From the NCBI GenBank assembly GCA_009192285.1, contig WBVU01000003.1, positions 62,001 to 126,000 on the forward strand: 64,000 nt of DNA, written 5' to 3'. Below, piece after piece: positions 1-12,008 of this stretch. The notes beneath the pieces were generated by a model that saw only the letters and a program-made list of their open reading frames with translations, had not been told where the DNA came from and made no database searches. Every line of letters begins with the position of its first letter. Positions within the stretch are counted from its first letter, which is position 1. A program made the position numbers and the translations under genes. The stretch comes from Morchella semilibera (taxonomy: Eukaryota; Ascomycota; Pezizomycetes; Pezizales; Morchellaceae).

Positions 1-921
1 TGGATCGAAGTGCAGAACACCACTATTCCAGTGCGATGAGGACTCTCTGAGCTAATATATATTCACAACCACCTGGTTGGTGGTCAACTTCTCTTCATAC
101 GGTCTATCAACAGAGCTAGAGCCTAAACCGGATTGCCATTTCTATTCATAAGGTTATTGGAGTAGGATACGCTCTTGGGACAAATATCGGAGGATACACC
201 CAAACGGAACTGGGTAGTAGGCTTTAACTGTGCCAAGTGGGTACTCCACCTACAGCTAGTTCCTGGGCTGGATATAGACGACCTCCCGGCCACTTGGACA
301 CCCCCCTCACTTGGACAACAAATGATGATCGGTAGAGAAGGGGTAGAGAAGCCCCTTAAACTGTTGGTCTTCCAATTTTTTACGTTAAATTTCCGCTTTC
401 CGAGTGAGCGGGTTGTCCAGGTGGCCAGGGAAACCGTCTATATCGCAACAGTGGAGCTCTAGGAGAACTAGTGTACAATACCTCCTACAATCCCCCCTCA
501 CCGCAGAACAAGCTTCGAAGGTTCGCAGGCAACAATAACTGGAAACAAAGGGGAACAATACATTGTTAAAGAATGGGCCTGATTTAAACAGAGCGAAAGA
601 AAGGCATTTTTCATCCTCCCAATACCGGGAAGATTTACAAAGGAGACCGAACTAGGAGAAATCACAAAGCGGACGAGCCATTTTACATTTAATGCAGAAT
701 CCAATTTCAGGATCCTACGGCACCAAGAAAGAGAAATAAACAACACGGCTCTATGTGGAAAGGGTGGAAGAGCAACGTTTAAATTTGAATGTTGAATTTC
801 TTTTGGATAGGGGATGGTGCTTACCTGGTGAATGATGAGGCTCGAGACAGTAAGCATGCCAGCCAGGACGGCTAATGTTGATGAAGTTGTTACTTTCCTT
901 TTTGTTCTGATTTGTACTCGC

Positions 922-990
922 GGTGAAATTAAGTATTGTCTCTCCCGATAGCATGTTGCCAGTGCGGTTGGGACAATACTTAATTTCACC
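922..990. repeat. Perfect 19-bp inverted repeat (hairpin)
   Basis: Positions 922-940 (GGTGAAATTAAGTATTGTC) are the exact reverse complement of 972-990, with a 31-nt loop. A further 5-bp match (GTACT/AGTAC) lies just outside after a 3-nt mismatch. It may be the remains of a very small MITE. Confidence 0.8.
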
Positions 991-1110
991 CCAAGTACTT
1001 GGGGAGGAAAATTTTACCCTACCTCCGGTGGTGAGTGGGAGGAAAGGTTTTGCCATAGTCTACGGGCTGCATGCATGTATGAAGTATCAATCAATCATGA
1101 TCAATCAATC
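985..1110 (+). mobile_element. SINE-like repeat, copy A
   Basis: This copy reads in the same order as the minus strand of 50010-50105: a GGGGAGGAAAA block, a GGGAGGAAAGGTTTTG block, CGGGCTGCA, then ATGAAGTATCAATCAATC. The end is a short tandem ATCA tail. The 3' part (GCATGC, ATGAAGTAT, short tandem tail) is also shared with the tRNA-derived element at 4893-5112. No internal promoter is clear in this copy. Confidence 0.55.
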
Positions 1111-2890
1111 GCAGGCAACAATACCGGAAACGTCAACCGAGTGATACACTATGACCACCACCTAGCGAGTGATCCCTCATGAACCCCCGCACTCAGCCAA
1201 CACCCCGCTCTACCTCGGCACCAAGCCTCAATGGGAGAACACAAACGGGTATATAATATGGGACATAGCCGCATCGGTGTCTCAATGCCGCTGGCTGGTG
1301 CGCTGACACGGACTACCCATGTTGCCGTACCTGTGTGGTATGGGAGGTTCTGCCGCGCCCCGCTTCCGCTGTGGTCGGTGCGTTTACCGTTCGCACTGGC
1401 GCTATGTATTGTAGGGTTGTACTCTGCGTACTGAGACGGTATCAATAAGTGCCTGATACACCATCCCCGCCGGAGGCACCGCTACAAGTGTATCTGTAAT
1501 GTTTGTGTATACCCAGGACCGACAGCACAATCAGGTTCAGAGGCAAATTATTACAGCTGCGATAACTAGGGGTTGCGGAGTTGGAAGCGCATACGGGTGT
1601 AGTTCTGGCACCAGCACCAGCAGAACAACCCATGCCCATGTTCTGCTCTACCCAGTGCCGTGACATAACCCTATCTGGCGGTTGTGTAAGACCTTTAGAG
1701 AATCTCTCTCATACGATAGCGTGCCCTATCCAGGAAGTGATTGACTAAAATAGAGCAACAACGTGCGAATTTTAAGTTACAGTATGGCTCGAGAATCAAT
1801 GTCCCATATATATGGTTGTAAAACCCCAGGCACACCTTTTGATTTTGGCCTATCAAACAGGAGAAGAGATCAGCTTTAAAGTCATTGTTATTGCCCCACC
1901 CTCCTGTGGCGTACTGTGGCTTCCGCGTGAAATCTTTCAAGAAAGATGGTGGGTGAAGGGTTGACAAGCATAGGGGACATGGCTTCTCGAGCCATATATC
2001 TAAGTTCTCCAAAGACTGATAGATATCGAACTGCTTATCCTCACCCAAAATCGAGATCACATGATATTTATGCACGTGAGAGATTCTCCAAAGGCCTTAC
2101 ACATCCGCCAGATACCGGAATTTCTCCAGAATCTCTGCCAGTAAGGGGCGGATGTTGACAGGTGAGATCAACCATACATAACCACCTTTGGTCGTCAAGT
2201 TATATCAGGTAAGCTATCTCTAGGCCAATGGTATGAGCAGATGATTCACGGATGCGCTGTTTCCTGTGGGCCTCCAGACCTGGTGGTGATAGAAACACCG
2301 GGCCAGGGGCCGCTGCACCTCCTTGCGGACCTCCAGAGTACCCCGGAGCACACCAAGTAATGGTTCTTGATGGTAGGTGAGTGGTGAAACCCCATTAAAG
2401 GGGTTCTCCACTACAAGCATTTATTACACCTTATAATTAACCACCCCTCTTTACCAGTTCAAAAATATGCAAAAGGCTTCTTCCGAGCGTAAAATCTTTT
2501 TACCTCTTCATCACTCTAGTTAATTGTGTTGTGGTTCTACGCTTGGAACCTGGTTCGGCCTAGTTTTGGTAGGGACTTTACCTCTAGAGATCCAGCCCGC
2601 ACGAGAACGCTTTATACATCTAGCCCACCAATATTGAAGATTTCAGCCCGAAGCAGACGAGGCGCTTCAGAGAAGCTTCAATGACAGGTGTGGTTGCCCT
2701 ACCAGCCGCGTTTTGTGACTGGTCACCTTTTCCGGGTGAGGAACATTAGGATTTGTGCCTCTCCCCGCATTGCCTCCACGGTTCTACAGTCGGTTCGGTC
2801 AGGGCTGAGATTGAACCGTTGGCCCCTTTATATAGCGGTTCTGTGTTGTTCGTGAGCCTTTACGGAGTTCTTATCTCTTTTGCTGGTGAA

Positions 2891-3024
2891 GCTGCCAACA
2901 TTTAAGGAGGCCGCATAGTGCACCGTGCACCGGGGGTGTTCCCTCAGAAATACGCCGTCTGTACTTCTGAGAGCTGGTTCATGGTTGTCACGGTGGCGGA
3001 GGTGGCCCCTCAAAAGTTGGCAGC
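2891..3024. repeat. Imperfect inverted repeat, MITE-like
   Basis: GCTGCCAAC at 2891-2899 pairs with GTTGGCAGC at 3016-3024. The similarity continues inward with gaps (TTTAAGGAGG against CCTCAAAAG). No clean target duplication was seen. Confidence 0.4.
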
Positions 3025-3380
3025 ATTTAATCAGTGGCACAGTAACTCAGTGAAAGAGATAGTCCAGTTTTTTTAAAAGCTATTGCATGCAGTCACAAAC
3101 TTACAAACTATGTCATACGAGTATGTAATGGTAGCAGTTATGCAGTGCCCGAAAATTCAAGCAATTATCATCGGGTTAAAATTGAACACGCATATGCAAG
3201 TCTTTATCTTCAGCCTTGGGGATCTGACTACCCATTCACAGCGGCCAGTCTCTTACTTTGCAGTATCACAAGTGCACTCATGTATCCACCACCCAATATG
3301 ACCGCGGCTATATTTCTATGTCGCGCATGAGCAATCAGATCATACATGGAACCTACCAGCTGACTTAAATAATGAATTAG

Positions 3381-3458
3381 TTCGCTAGCGCCATTACCCT
3401 TTAGCACACCAAAAAATCAGCACTGTGAGTACTTTTTGGTGCAAACGGCGCTAGCGAA
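3381..3458. repeat. Nested palindrome
   Basis: TTCGCTAGCGCC (3381-3392) is matched by GGCGCTAGCGAA (3447-3458). Inside lies a second inverted pair made of CACCAAAAA and TTTTTGGTG. It could form a two-step hairpin. It lies about 330 bp upstream of the carbonic anhydrase start. Confidence 0.65.
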
Positions 3459-3683
3459 TCTTTCGAGTATCTACGGAATTTTACACACCACTTCACTGCA
3501 TTGTAGCGTATGGCTAAGTGAGCGTATAGCTGCTCAATGCCAAACTCTGTACGATCTTGAGCAATTATTCACTCGATGCGCGTGTGTGTGCGTATGTGTG
3601 TTCTGTTCATTATAAATCCCGCGGGTTCTATGAGCTACTCTGCCAGCTTCCCACTGGTATAGTACGTCTTCTCTCCCAGTCAA

Positions 3684-3690
3684 TATAAAG
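3684..3690 (+). promoter_or_regulatory. TATA box of the carbonic anhydrase gene
   Basis: TATAAAG lies about 100 nt upstream of the ATG at 3789, followed by a CA-rich leader, the usual fungal arrangement. A second TATAAAT lies about 75 nt further upstream. Confidence 0.5.
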
Positions 3691-3788
3691 CCCTCACAAG
3701 CCTCTCAGGAAAAACACCTTCACCATTCCAATCAGGGCCAAGAACGTCGCAACTTCCAAAATCCTTCAATCACCACCAACTGAATACC

Positions 3789-4543
3789 ATGTCATCAGAA
3801 CTCTTCGATTTCGAGAGAATCATTGAAGATAACTCCCGATTTGCGGAGAAGTCTCCTATTGACATTCCAACCGGTAAACCATCAAGAAGGCTAGCTATAG
3901 GTGTGTATCTACTTTGTTCACCTAGCTTTGCAATTCAAGACTGCTATTTACATATGTTGACATGATTGATATCATTAACAGTGACATGCATGGATGCATG
4001 GATAAGCGAAAGAGACTTGCTTGGTATTGGGCTCGGGGAAGCACACGTGATCCGCAACGCAGGGGGAAATGTTCAGGACGCCTTGAGGAGCCTGGTCGTC
4101 TCGCAGCAGATGCTAGGTACTAATGCAATTCTGGTAATGAAACATACAGGTAAGTATTACGCTCCTCCTAGCTTATTCCTATGATCAATAAGGACTCATG
4201 GAGTGGTTTTCACTTGCTCATATACGACCTATTTCATACATAGGGTGTGGTATGGAGGGACTACAAAATGCACAGGTTGTTGAAGAAATTCAGAGGAACC
4301 CTCACATTGATGATAAGGAGAGGATTGCGGCAAATATGGAATTCTTGGGTATCGAAGAGTATGTGTTTGATACTACTGCAAAAGAAATATCAAGGGCTAA
4401 TATTCGGAAGGCCGCTAGATAACGCTGTTAGGGAGGCTGTCGCATACCTAAGGGCCCATGCACTTGTACTATCAGTGCCGCCAGAGAATATCCTGGGATG
4501 TATCCTCAACAGGCAAACGCGTCTTATTCAGCGAGTCGACTAA
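3789..4543 (+). CDS. Beta-class carbonic anhydrase, four exons, altered active-site dyad
   Basis: Exons 3789-3900, 3982-4149, 4244-4358 and 4411-4543 give 175 aa plus stop. All junctions keep the frame; donors are GTGTGT, GTAAGT and GTATGT. The product should be a zinc enzyme interconverting CO2 and bicarbonate, in the small (about 170 aa) beta class. Zinc ligands appear intact: Cys40 in TCMDA, then His92 and Cys95 in KHTGCGM. The flanking family motifs HVIRNAGG and DALRSLVVSQQMLGT are present, and the C-terminal AVREAVAYLRAHALV matches the family's closing helix. There is no targeting peptide, so a cytosolic enzyme is likely. Oddity: the CxDxR motif reads CMDAW, so the arginine that normally pairs with the catalytic aspartate is Trp44. 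The usual HTDC is HTGC. The fold assignment is firm; full activity is uncertain. Confidence 0.9.
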
Positions 4544-4892
4544 AATCCACTAAATGGAGACTACGGAAGCTCGGTAACCAACCTGGACACCTAGAATGAA
4601 TCTTTCTCTTTCTCAATCGAAGTTTTAAAGGCCGGGGGGGCTTCATTCACCAGAATTATGATTTGTATCTCATAGCAAAAATTGCAAGTTAGCTAGTTCG
4701 ATCGCCGAGGATGATATTAGATTCATATCCAATTGCTGTAGCCTACCAAGTGAGGTTTCCTGTATGTTCCTATTATTTCTAAATTAGGGGCTCATCCCCT
4801 GGGGCTTTATAACACCCGAATATTCTTTTGCGCTGATATGGGTGATCGTTGAGTGTGGCAATGGCCAAGCCTCACCATGCCACTCTAAGCAA

Positions 4893-5112
4893 GCACATAC
4901 CTGAACTACTTGATTACCTCGTGTTGCAAAGCGTGAGGTCGTGGGTTCGAATCCTGCTCCCCCCAATCCCTTGTATACCCCGCCAAGCCGGCCGGACTGA
5001 GTCCTGGAAGTCTTCCCCAGTCACTTGCTCAAATAGGGACAGCGGATAATCCCGAGTACGCCGCCATAACCGAAAGGTTGCATGCGAGTATGAAGTATTA
5101 TTATTATTAAGT
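4893..5112 (+). mobile_element. tRNA-derived SINE
   Basis: The head looks like a degenerate tRNA: GTGGGTTCGAATCCTGC at 4941-4957 is a B-box/T-arm, followed by a C-rich acceptor 3' strand, and ACCTC/GAGGT could be an anticodon stem. A roughly 110-nt unrelated body follows, ending in GCATGC, ATGAAGTAT and a (TAT)n tail near 5090-5110. A tRNA-like head, a body and a simple-repeat tail are the SINE layout. The tail region is shared with 985-1110 and 50010-50105. The 5' end is approximate, and a clear A-box was not found. Confidence 0.6.
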
Positions 5113-7489
5113 CATGTAAAGTCACTCGGAGTGCCGGAATCATGGACAATCACTCAGATTGAGATTTCTTTTTTTTTTAATCCACCCGGACCGGGATTGA
5201 TTATTGCGTGTTCCCTCTTTGTTTTTTATTATACGCATAAGCTACGTGCTCACCTATGCTCCTCTCTTGCTACCATCCTGCGCACCCAGCCCCAGCTCCC
5301 ATGACACTGATGTTTTGATCCAACTCCCTCCCACCCCGCCTCTCCTACCTAAGTTATTTGATAGCCGTTTTAGGTGATAACTTGCGACCTACGACTGGCT
5401 ATAGAGCTCTTTTCATTTACCGCGGCCGGGGGGGAGCGACGAACTACTCCAGGAAATGGTCAGGGCCACCTGGAGCGGCGCCCGACTGCCGAGGCTCGAG
5501 TTAGGTGGCATGATGCTAGGTCTTTCTCCTCTGCTTCAGTATACTTGCGCTCCCTCTCACTTCTATTTCATCACCACTACCCATCTTGTGCTCTAACTGC
5601 CATCGCTCAGCCTTCTCCTCCACATCCGGTCAGTCAATAAGGTCTTGGGGAGGGGGGGGTAACCCCATATTCGATTGGTATTCTCGGTATTCATACTGCA
5701 ATGCCCTCATACTTCTTGCAGCCTTAAGCAGCAAACTGGCGGAGACTTCAGATATTGGCAGCATGCTATTAAATCCTACTTACCATATATCAGAGGAGAC
5801 TCGCATAGAGAGAATGGATTAGAGAATAGATACTCACTACCAGAGCCCTTAATAGAGTTTTAATAGGGCTTATGAGGAATGGGGCCGTAGGTAGGTCCGA
5901 CTGTTGGTTAGGAACTGGTTGTGCACGCGATTGTGGGGAGTAAGAACGAGACCTCACCTTAAGACCCTGTCCCGATCAGATCTGATGAAACACATTTGCC
6001 TCCTATTCACCGAGTATACAAGAGATGTCAATGTATCTGAACCTTAGAGCTTAACAAATTTATTTGATGATCTTTGAGATAAAGCAAAGTCTTTTTTGAA
6101 ACATTAATGGAGTTTGTAGACCCCAAAATAAAAGGCGACCAGGGCCGCTTAATCCCCACCATCCAGATATGCCAGGTCCTCGTGTGACCTGACTCCGTTG
6201 ATGGTAGTGACCGGGAGTATCTCCATATTCGGAAGGCTAAAATCAACAGCAATTGTTGATTATTGACTCCCGAGATATGCAAAGCTTACCCATAGTTGTA
6301 GTACCTAGGAGATAGTTTCTAGGAGCACCGCCCATGATCGCTATCTGTCATTATCAAAGGACACGGTATACCTCTAACCTTGCATATAAGGCATTCCAAA
6401 AGTTCATATCTGTCAATCGAGATTCTGCTTTATATTTGTACCTCTTAAAAGATCAGATTGTAAAAGCGACCCCAGATAGGTCACGAGTGATATGCTATCA
6501 ATGAAATACTACATAAGCCCCTGTGCTCCATGAGGCACCACGGCAGGCTTCGCAACGGGTACATCCGAGTCCGAAAAGCGCTTCGACTCAGCCGGACCAG
6601 TCAAATAAAATTGAGGACCTGACACAAAGCCAATTTCACGGGCTTTTTCACTTGACCCGGGTAGGATAGAAAGAGACCCGGGTCTATGGGTTTAGTCTAT
6701 ATCTAGAAGAAATCCGGCCTTTTGGGACCCACCCAGGAGACAAGGGGGTAAGATTTTGTCATGGCCTTACAGGATCAATATGCTTATGAGTTATCAATCA
6801 AACCTTAAGGATCTAAAGTAATTTATCATACCATAATGAAGTCAAAAAGGTTCACTTATTCGATCATGGATCATCACTCGACCAATGGTATTATAGTGGG
6901 TAGAGGGTTTTGATAGACCTGTCGACCCGACCCTTCCCCAGAAATGAAGGACATGGCGCAAGATGCTTTGATTGGACCTTGGCAGACCCAACAAAAGATA
7001 GGCCTATTGCAAACCCTACATCACAGGCGGTTAGTGATGTGTGTAAGTGCCATAGGGTATACCAGGTAAAGATCGCTGTTCTGGGCCGCTAATACCTACC
7101 CCTGAGAATAGCGGGTCTTTAGTTCACTATCTATCGTTATACAGTTGCGGGTACATGTATATAGTCTCCAGTAACGTAGGCAGGGGGCATCCATATGCAC
7201 GCTCGAGATGGGCGTTGCCGTCGTCGAGGTTGCAAAGCAGGAAATTCAACCTTCTGTGCATTCTCTCCACTAAATCGGGCCATCTATTGATTGTTGATAT
7301 ACCTAGGGAGCCAAAATGCTATTACACCGAATCACTGACCAGATACCGGGTGAACTAAAAGACGGTTGCTATTATTGGACATTAAGCATGCGCACATGTA
7401 GTAGGCACGTAGAAATGTGGTCCTCGGCAACTTGCAACCTGAGAGAGAGAGGGCGAACTGCAATAGTTTGATAAAGCTACGCTACATCT
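5113..7489. other. Intergenic, no supported gene
   Basis: No frame in this stretch has coherent composition or splice structure. It contains a pyrimidine-rich tract around 5215-5350 and a run of Ts near 5170. I see no clear mobile element. Confidence 0.5.
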
Positions 7490-8107
7490 CTACCTGACCC
7501 ACCATGATAATCCTATCAATCTATAGCTATTATCATCTTCTATCGCATCCACCCAGATCGTCCTCGGCACACGGGCCCATGATACTATTCTAGCTTCGTA
7601 AAACTGTTCAAGCCAGTCAAACAACCCCCCCCCCGCCATCGCCTTCGCAATATCTACCGCCGCTACGGCTGCCTCCATCTTCACCTTCTCCACCTCTACC
7701 TTGAGTCGTTTTACCTCTACAGCCATTCTAGCGTTTTCTAGCCTGAGTTTCTCCATTTCCAGTCCGAGTTCCTGCTCCTCTGTAGACGCTCTGGCCATCT
7801 TCTCCCTTGCCTTTGCACCGCCTATCTCCGCCCACGGTTGCGTGGTGCCGCCTGTCTTACACTCCGGCCCATCCTTGCTCCTACTGTTGGGGGGTAGCTC
7901 GAGGACGTGGTCCACCTCCGACATTCGAAGTATGGTTTCCGCCATCACTTTCTGGCAATACCGATGCACGGCTTCTCGCGCTTCGTGGTCCGACAGGCCC
8001 CGGCGCTGCGCGGGCACAATGACCTGCATCAACGCATCGATATTACTTCGAAACAACTCGAACATTTCTTCACTTGGACGGCTCGTGTGATCTTGTGAGT
8101 CACCCAT
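7490..8107 (-). CDS. Coiled-coil protein of unknown function (205 aa)
   Basis: I start the gene at the ATG on the minus strand at 8107, which begins MGDSQDH. The frame stays open about 100 codons further upstream, but that part lacks coding character. The first 100 residues are polar and helical (SEEMFELF, HEAREAVHRYCQKVMAE). Residues about 120-175 form a regular coiled coil rich in Glu, Lys and Arg (EMEKLRLENARMAVEVKRL). The tail, DWLEQFYEARIVSW onward, is aromatic-rich. A run of ten Cs on the plus strand (7625-7634) encodes Gly-rich residues at the coil/tail boundary and is a likely slippage site. No domain I recognise is present. Other coiled-coil genes in the window suggest a similar structural role. 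Confidence 0.6.
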   Translation of the reverse strand: MGDSQDHTSRPSEEMFELFRSNIDALMQVIVPAQRRGLSDHEAREAVHRYCQKVMAETILRMSEVDHVLELPPNSRSKDGPECKTGGTTQPWAEIGGAKAREKMARASTEEQELGLEMEKLRLENARMAVEVKRLKVEVEKVKMEAAVAAVDIAKAMAGGGLFDWLEQFYEARIVSWARVPRTIWVDAIEDDNSYRLIGLSWWVR

Positions 8108-8429
8108 TAGTACAGCTACTGTTGAGGACCTTGGGTTCCATACCGTCTCAGTGGTGTAGTTTGATGGCTTGAGCAGAATGAAGCACTTACTCTGGCAGAG
8201 AGCTCGGGGGTGGTGGTCTTGAGTAGACGATCTCAACTTACGGTTACACAGCTGCAGCGGGGTTGGAGGACCAACGCGCTGATTAATCACTTGGCTCACA
8301 ACCAAGATGTAGTCTCCAATTGGTGGGTGAGGCGATCGATAAATAAGGGGTTTCTGTGATGACGAAAGAGCCAAGTCTCCGTACATGTGCATACGCATAA
8401 TACGAGTAACTCGTGGTTCCCCCAAGGCT

Positions 8430-9098
8430 GCCTAATAACCAATACTTTGGAGAGCTTAATCATTTCTCTTCCTTTGGAGGTGGTGATCTTGAGCTTCTGC
8501 CTTGATTTTAAATTTTGCGGGTGGGTTATTGCCTATATCTATTCGGTTTCTCCCCTCTCTTATTCCTTACACCCAACATCTAGCATCATGTCACCAATAA
8601 CGCTCTTACGTACATAAAATGCCACCTAATAACCTATATCTATGTCTTAAGTTCTGATACTTGTTCGCTCCACGGGCTTCGAAGCACAGTAAAACTCGGG
8701 TATTCTATAAGGCCGTCAACTGGCTCCTCATCCTTCCATATGGATCTTTTTCAAAGTCGATTGATGAATGCGTGCCTCTTTATCTACACAAACCGTAGTC
8801 CATCTAGTTATTTCAGACTGCGTTCCTGCCACTGGGAATCAAGTGATTACAAAGTCAAGCGAAATTCACTCGCACAACCCATCTACGTGACCCAATAGAT
8901 CTTTGGCCCTTGTATGCTTGGCACTCTGCCCCTTGTAGACAAACTTTTCCCCTAGCTTATTGACCAGCCCTGTCAATCTCGACCCCGGTAAATAAACCTT
9001 TGTTCTTCGTATCATGTTCCAGGTTTTATGACAATTTTCATTAAGTTTTTCTGTCAGGAATGAATTTAATTGAGATTGACGGCGCATACTTTGATTTG

Positions 9099-9130
<32 letters not shown>

Positions 9131-10409
9131 CCGGCCCGCCCAAATACGGGCTCGGGCTCGCCCAATAGTGCGATGGCCCAGTAAACATAAAGCCTATGAC
9201 TTAATATGTCCATTTGCAGAATACCACGAAGCAACTGATATATAAGACCCACAAATCTGATTCCAGGTAAATATTAAAAATGCCCAACCCGCAAGGAAAC
9301 CGAATGAAAGGCTATGCATAATCGATGAGAGGTTTGTTGCAATAGTCGTTCATGTATCTCGTTATATTCAAGCCCATATTTCTGGCTCACACCTTGGGCA
9401 TTTATGATCCCAGCATTGACCTCCCCATGGCATCAAAAATTTCACGCTGAGTAACCTCTCCTATCCCTCTCAGGATGGTAATTGAATGCAAACAAGCTAT
9501 AGAGAAGGAAAGTATGTATTTCCAGTGGCAATTTAAGTTTTTGAATCGCTTTTGGGGTATCGTTACACACCTACCCTAACGAAACTTCCCAGAATATAGT
9601 ATCATCATGAAAAATCACTCGCGTGTTCAAGGCAATCATAATATATCACTCATCTTTTGTCAGATCATGACATATCACTCATCTTTCCTACAAACTCTGG
9701 TTTAAATAATCGATATTTACCTATTTATCCTTCATACATTTGAATAATTGATAGCTCACCAGTAGCTTTCAATGATGAAGAGATATATAAGGCATCACAG
9801 CTCAGGTTGTACTCGGGATACGTAGACTCACAATGCGGATTCTGGCCCAGATAAGGAACCCGCCACCTCACTTCCGACGGTTAGTTCCCGCCGGTGGTTC
9901 TACAAATAGCTCTTGGTGCAGCCCTGCAGGGAGTTCTTACCACCTTGCACCTTTCTCCACACCAATGAAAGGGGAGAATTCACTAGTTCAAACATCCGGG
10001 AGATATCGCCCTAACACACCCATGATTTATACAGAGAAGAAAGCCGAAACACTCCTCATCACACGGACGCGCACCTCTATACCCTCATCTCACTTTACCC
10101 TCCCACGTTAAGAATACCCAGTAATGACCTCTAGGACCTATGTCTGTTCATTACAAGTCTCTCCCACATTTACTACCGGCCTCGCTATTCACTAGCTATC
10201 AAAGTTATTCCTAGGATCCAGTAGACCATGGTATATACAGCAATGGGTTCGCCGTTCATGCAGCAAAGAAAAGGACTGGGAAGAACGCAGAGTACCAGTG
10301 AGTAGAACCCATATTTCATAAGCTAACAATGCTAACCCCCCCATAGCAGAGAACCTCAACTTGTATGGGAGACCAATTATTGATTAAGATCGATCTATGA
10401 GCCCATACC
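8430..10409. other. Intergenic, with a 30-nt poly(A) tract
   Basis: No supported gene. A30 at 9099-9128 is followed directly by a G+C-rich block with repeated CGGGCTCGGGCTCG. Near 9560 a lone TTACACACCTACCC resembles the terminal repeat of the family at 50856 and 60393. Confidence 0.5.
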
Positions 10410-10444
10410 TATCTTATCTCATTATCTTATCTTATCTTATCTTT
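10410..10444 (-). promoter_or_regulatory. Cluster of five GATA-factor sites
   Basis: A TTATC-type tandem array contains five copies of TTATCT, which reads AGATAA on the minus strand, matching the fungal GATA-factor consensus WGATAR. It lies about 200 bp upstream of the ATG at 10637. In fungi such clusters mark promoters under nitrogen, iron-siderophore or light control. The site match is seen; the function is inferred, and the array could also be a plain microsatellite. Confidence 0.4.
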
Positions 10445-10636
10445 TGATCAGCATTCTCTCTGGCCTCTAACCCCATCCGGCACGCCACCACACAACCAAA
10501 GCTGACACCAACTTATATTAATATCGCTCCCCCTCCCGGGCCTACGTCCATCTCCTCCAACCTCAGCCCTCTGTCATTCTCCTCCTACCCAGCCATACCT
10601 ACCCTTTGGCACACCAACAAAGAAAACAAAAATACA

Positions 10637-10946
10637 ATGGCCCCCGAAAAGACGATGGAGGAACTTGTCCATGAAGCCATCCTCCGGCAGGAACAAGCAT
10701 CCTCCTCCTCCTCCTTGGATGCCGCACGAAGCACTAGTAAAGATGCTGAACTAGACACGATACTGAAGAAACGTACGCTCCTCCACCCCCGGGTGCCCCT
10801 ACTGGTCGTTAGCCTGCCTACATGCTCACTTTGACAAATAAATAGATACAACCACAGAACCACGCAAGAAGTATGAAGATATTATCGCAGAGCTGGACGC
10901 GGGGGCGAAGAGTGAGGAGGGGGAAACGCCGGCGGACGCGGCATGA
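10637..10946 (+). CDS. Small acidic two-exon protein (78 aa), unknown function
   Basis: Exon 1 is 10637-10772 and exon 2 is 10846-10946, joined across a 73-nt GT-AG intron in phase 1. The protein begins MAPEKTMEELVHEAIL and has a helical first part, a five-serine run (CTCC codons, slippage-prone), a second helix (DAELDTILKK) and an acidic end (EEGETPADAA). There is no signal peptide, membrane segment or cysteine. The upstream region carries the GATA cluster and a C-rich leader. Codons favour C or G in third position, unlike the surrounding DNA, which supports coding. I do not recognise the family; a small cytosolic or nuclear helical protein is the most that can be said. Confidence 0.65.
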
Positions 10947-10949
10947 AGT

Positions 10950-12008
10950 GGTGGTGGGGTTGTACAATTGTAGCTTAGTGGAATGACTGGATGATTGGTG
11001 ATCGTACTCTTTGCTTTTTATTTTTTCGTTTTCTCTCCCGTCGCGGCATTTTGGGGATGGGGGAGAGGGGGGAGAATTGTGGCTTGCTATGTACTCTACA
11101 ATAGGCCCTTTGCCGGTAACTTGATTGGTGCCTATCCTCCCATTAACCAACCACGCAAGTAGAAAAAGACTCTGGAGTCTTTTGTACCTTAGGCATATGC
11201 ATGAGCTAGCTATAGCACGGTTTATATATCAATGGTCAGATCGATGTGAACTTGACTATCTACCTGGAGGAGATGTAGCAATATGGAAAAATCCCGCCCC
11301 ACCGCCTATAAACCACAACGGGCTGGACTACCCCGCACTGAGCCCGGGCAGGGTAGTGGGGGGTAGTGCCGCATCTTCTCTGTTTCCGGAAGCACTTGCA
11401 GCGTATTCACAGATTATGCAATAAAGTCCGGGATAGGTAATTGAATTGCTGTGTATTTACAGTTTGAGAGGCAGTACTTACAAGGTATTATGAATTGGCC
11501 CAGCCAGCGACACAAAGTTTGCCCTGCTTTTACAACAATTCTACCTCTTGTTGTATTTCTATTGCAATAACCTGGTGAGTTCCCTACACCTCAATTTAAA
11601 TATCGATGCAGCGAATGCAGCGGAGCTGATGTAAATATCTCTAGTTCAGTATCTGGTTGGTGACATCTATTGGGGGGTTTAGTCAGGCGTATCGATATCA
11701 CCGATATATAAGGGATCGGCCTACAGCATGCATCGCGATCGATGGCCATGATCAAATGCGCTGAACATGCACCCCGCCTCGATCCCGGCCCCTCTACTAG
11801 CCTTGGACTTACATTCTCGTATTCTCGACGAGTCGCATAATCAATTCGGTTCTAATCACATGTTTTCCACTGGGGATGATTTAACATCTCACGATGCTCC
11901 GGTGGCCAACGTCAAACTCTAACTCTTTGGCAGTACTCTGTGAAACGAACTATCAATTCATAGACTCTTCCCCAGGATTCCCCCTCCCCCCCAACAATCT
12001 CAGCCGCC
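10950..12008. other. Intergenic, no supported gene
   Basis: No coding region or clear repeat was recognised. The last 100 bp before 12009 become C-rich, as expected of a fungal leader. Confidence 0.5.

Larger units (their letters stand above)
1..2880. other. Intergenic, repeat-rich, no supported gene
   Basis: I see no coding region that I can support here. Open frames are short, lack family resemblance and overlap repeats. The stretch holds the hairpin at 922-990, a SINE-like copy at 985-1110, and a short repeated phrase, GCAGGCAACAATA, near 525 and 1111. Confidence 0.6.

Noticed and set aside
498-989. 163-aa minus-strand open frame and its mirror on the plus strand
   Set aside because: Both frames run through the hairpin at 922-990 and start with identical residues because of it; they are not coding.
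4784-4966. Minus-strand peptide containing GAGFEPTTSRF
   Set aside because: This is the well-known translation artefact of the reverse strand of a tRNA T-arm; it belongs to the SINE head.
9060-9252. Open frames crossing the poly(A)/poly(T) tract
   Set aside because: Poly-Lys or poly-Phe translations of a homopolymer, not genes.
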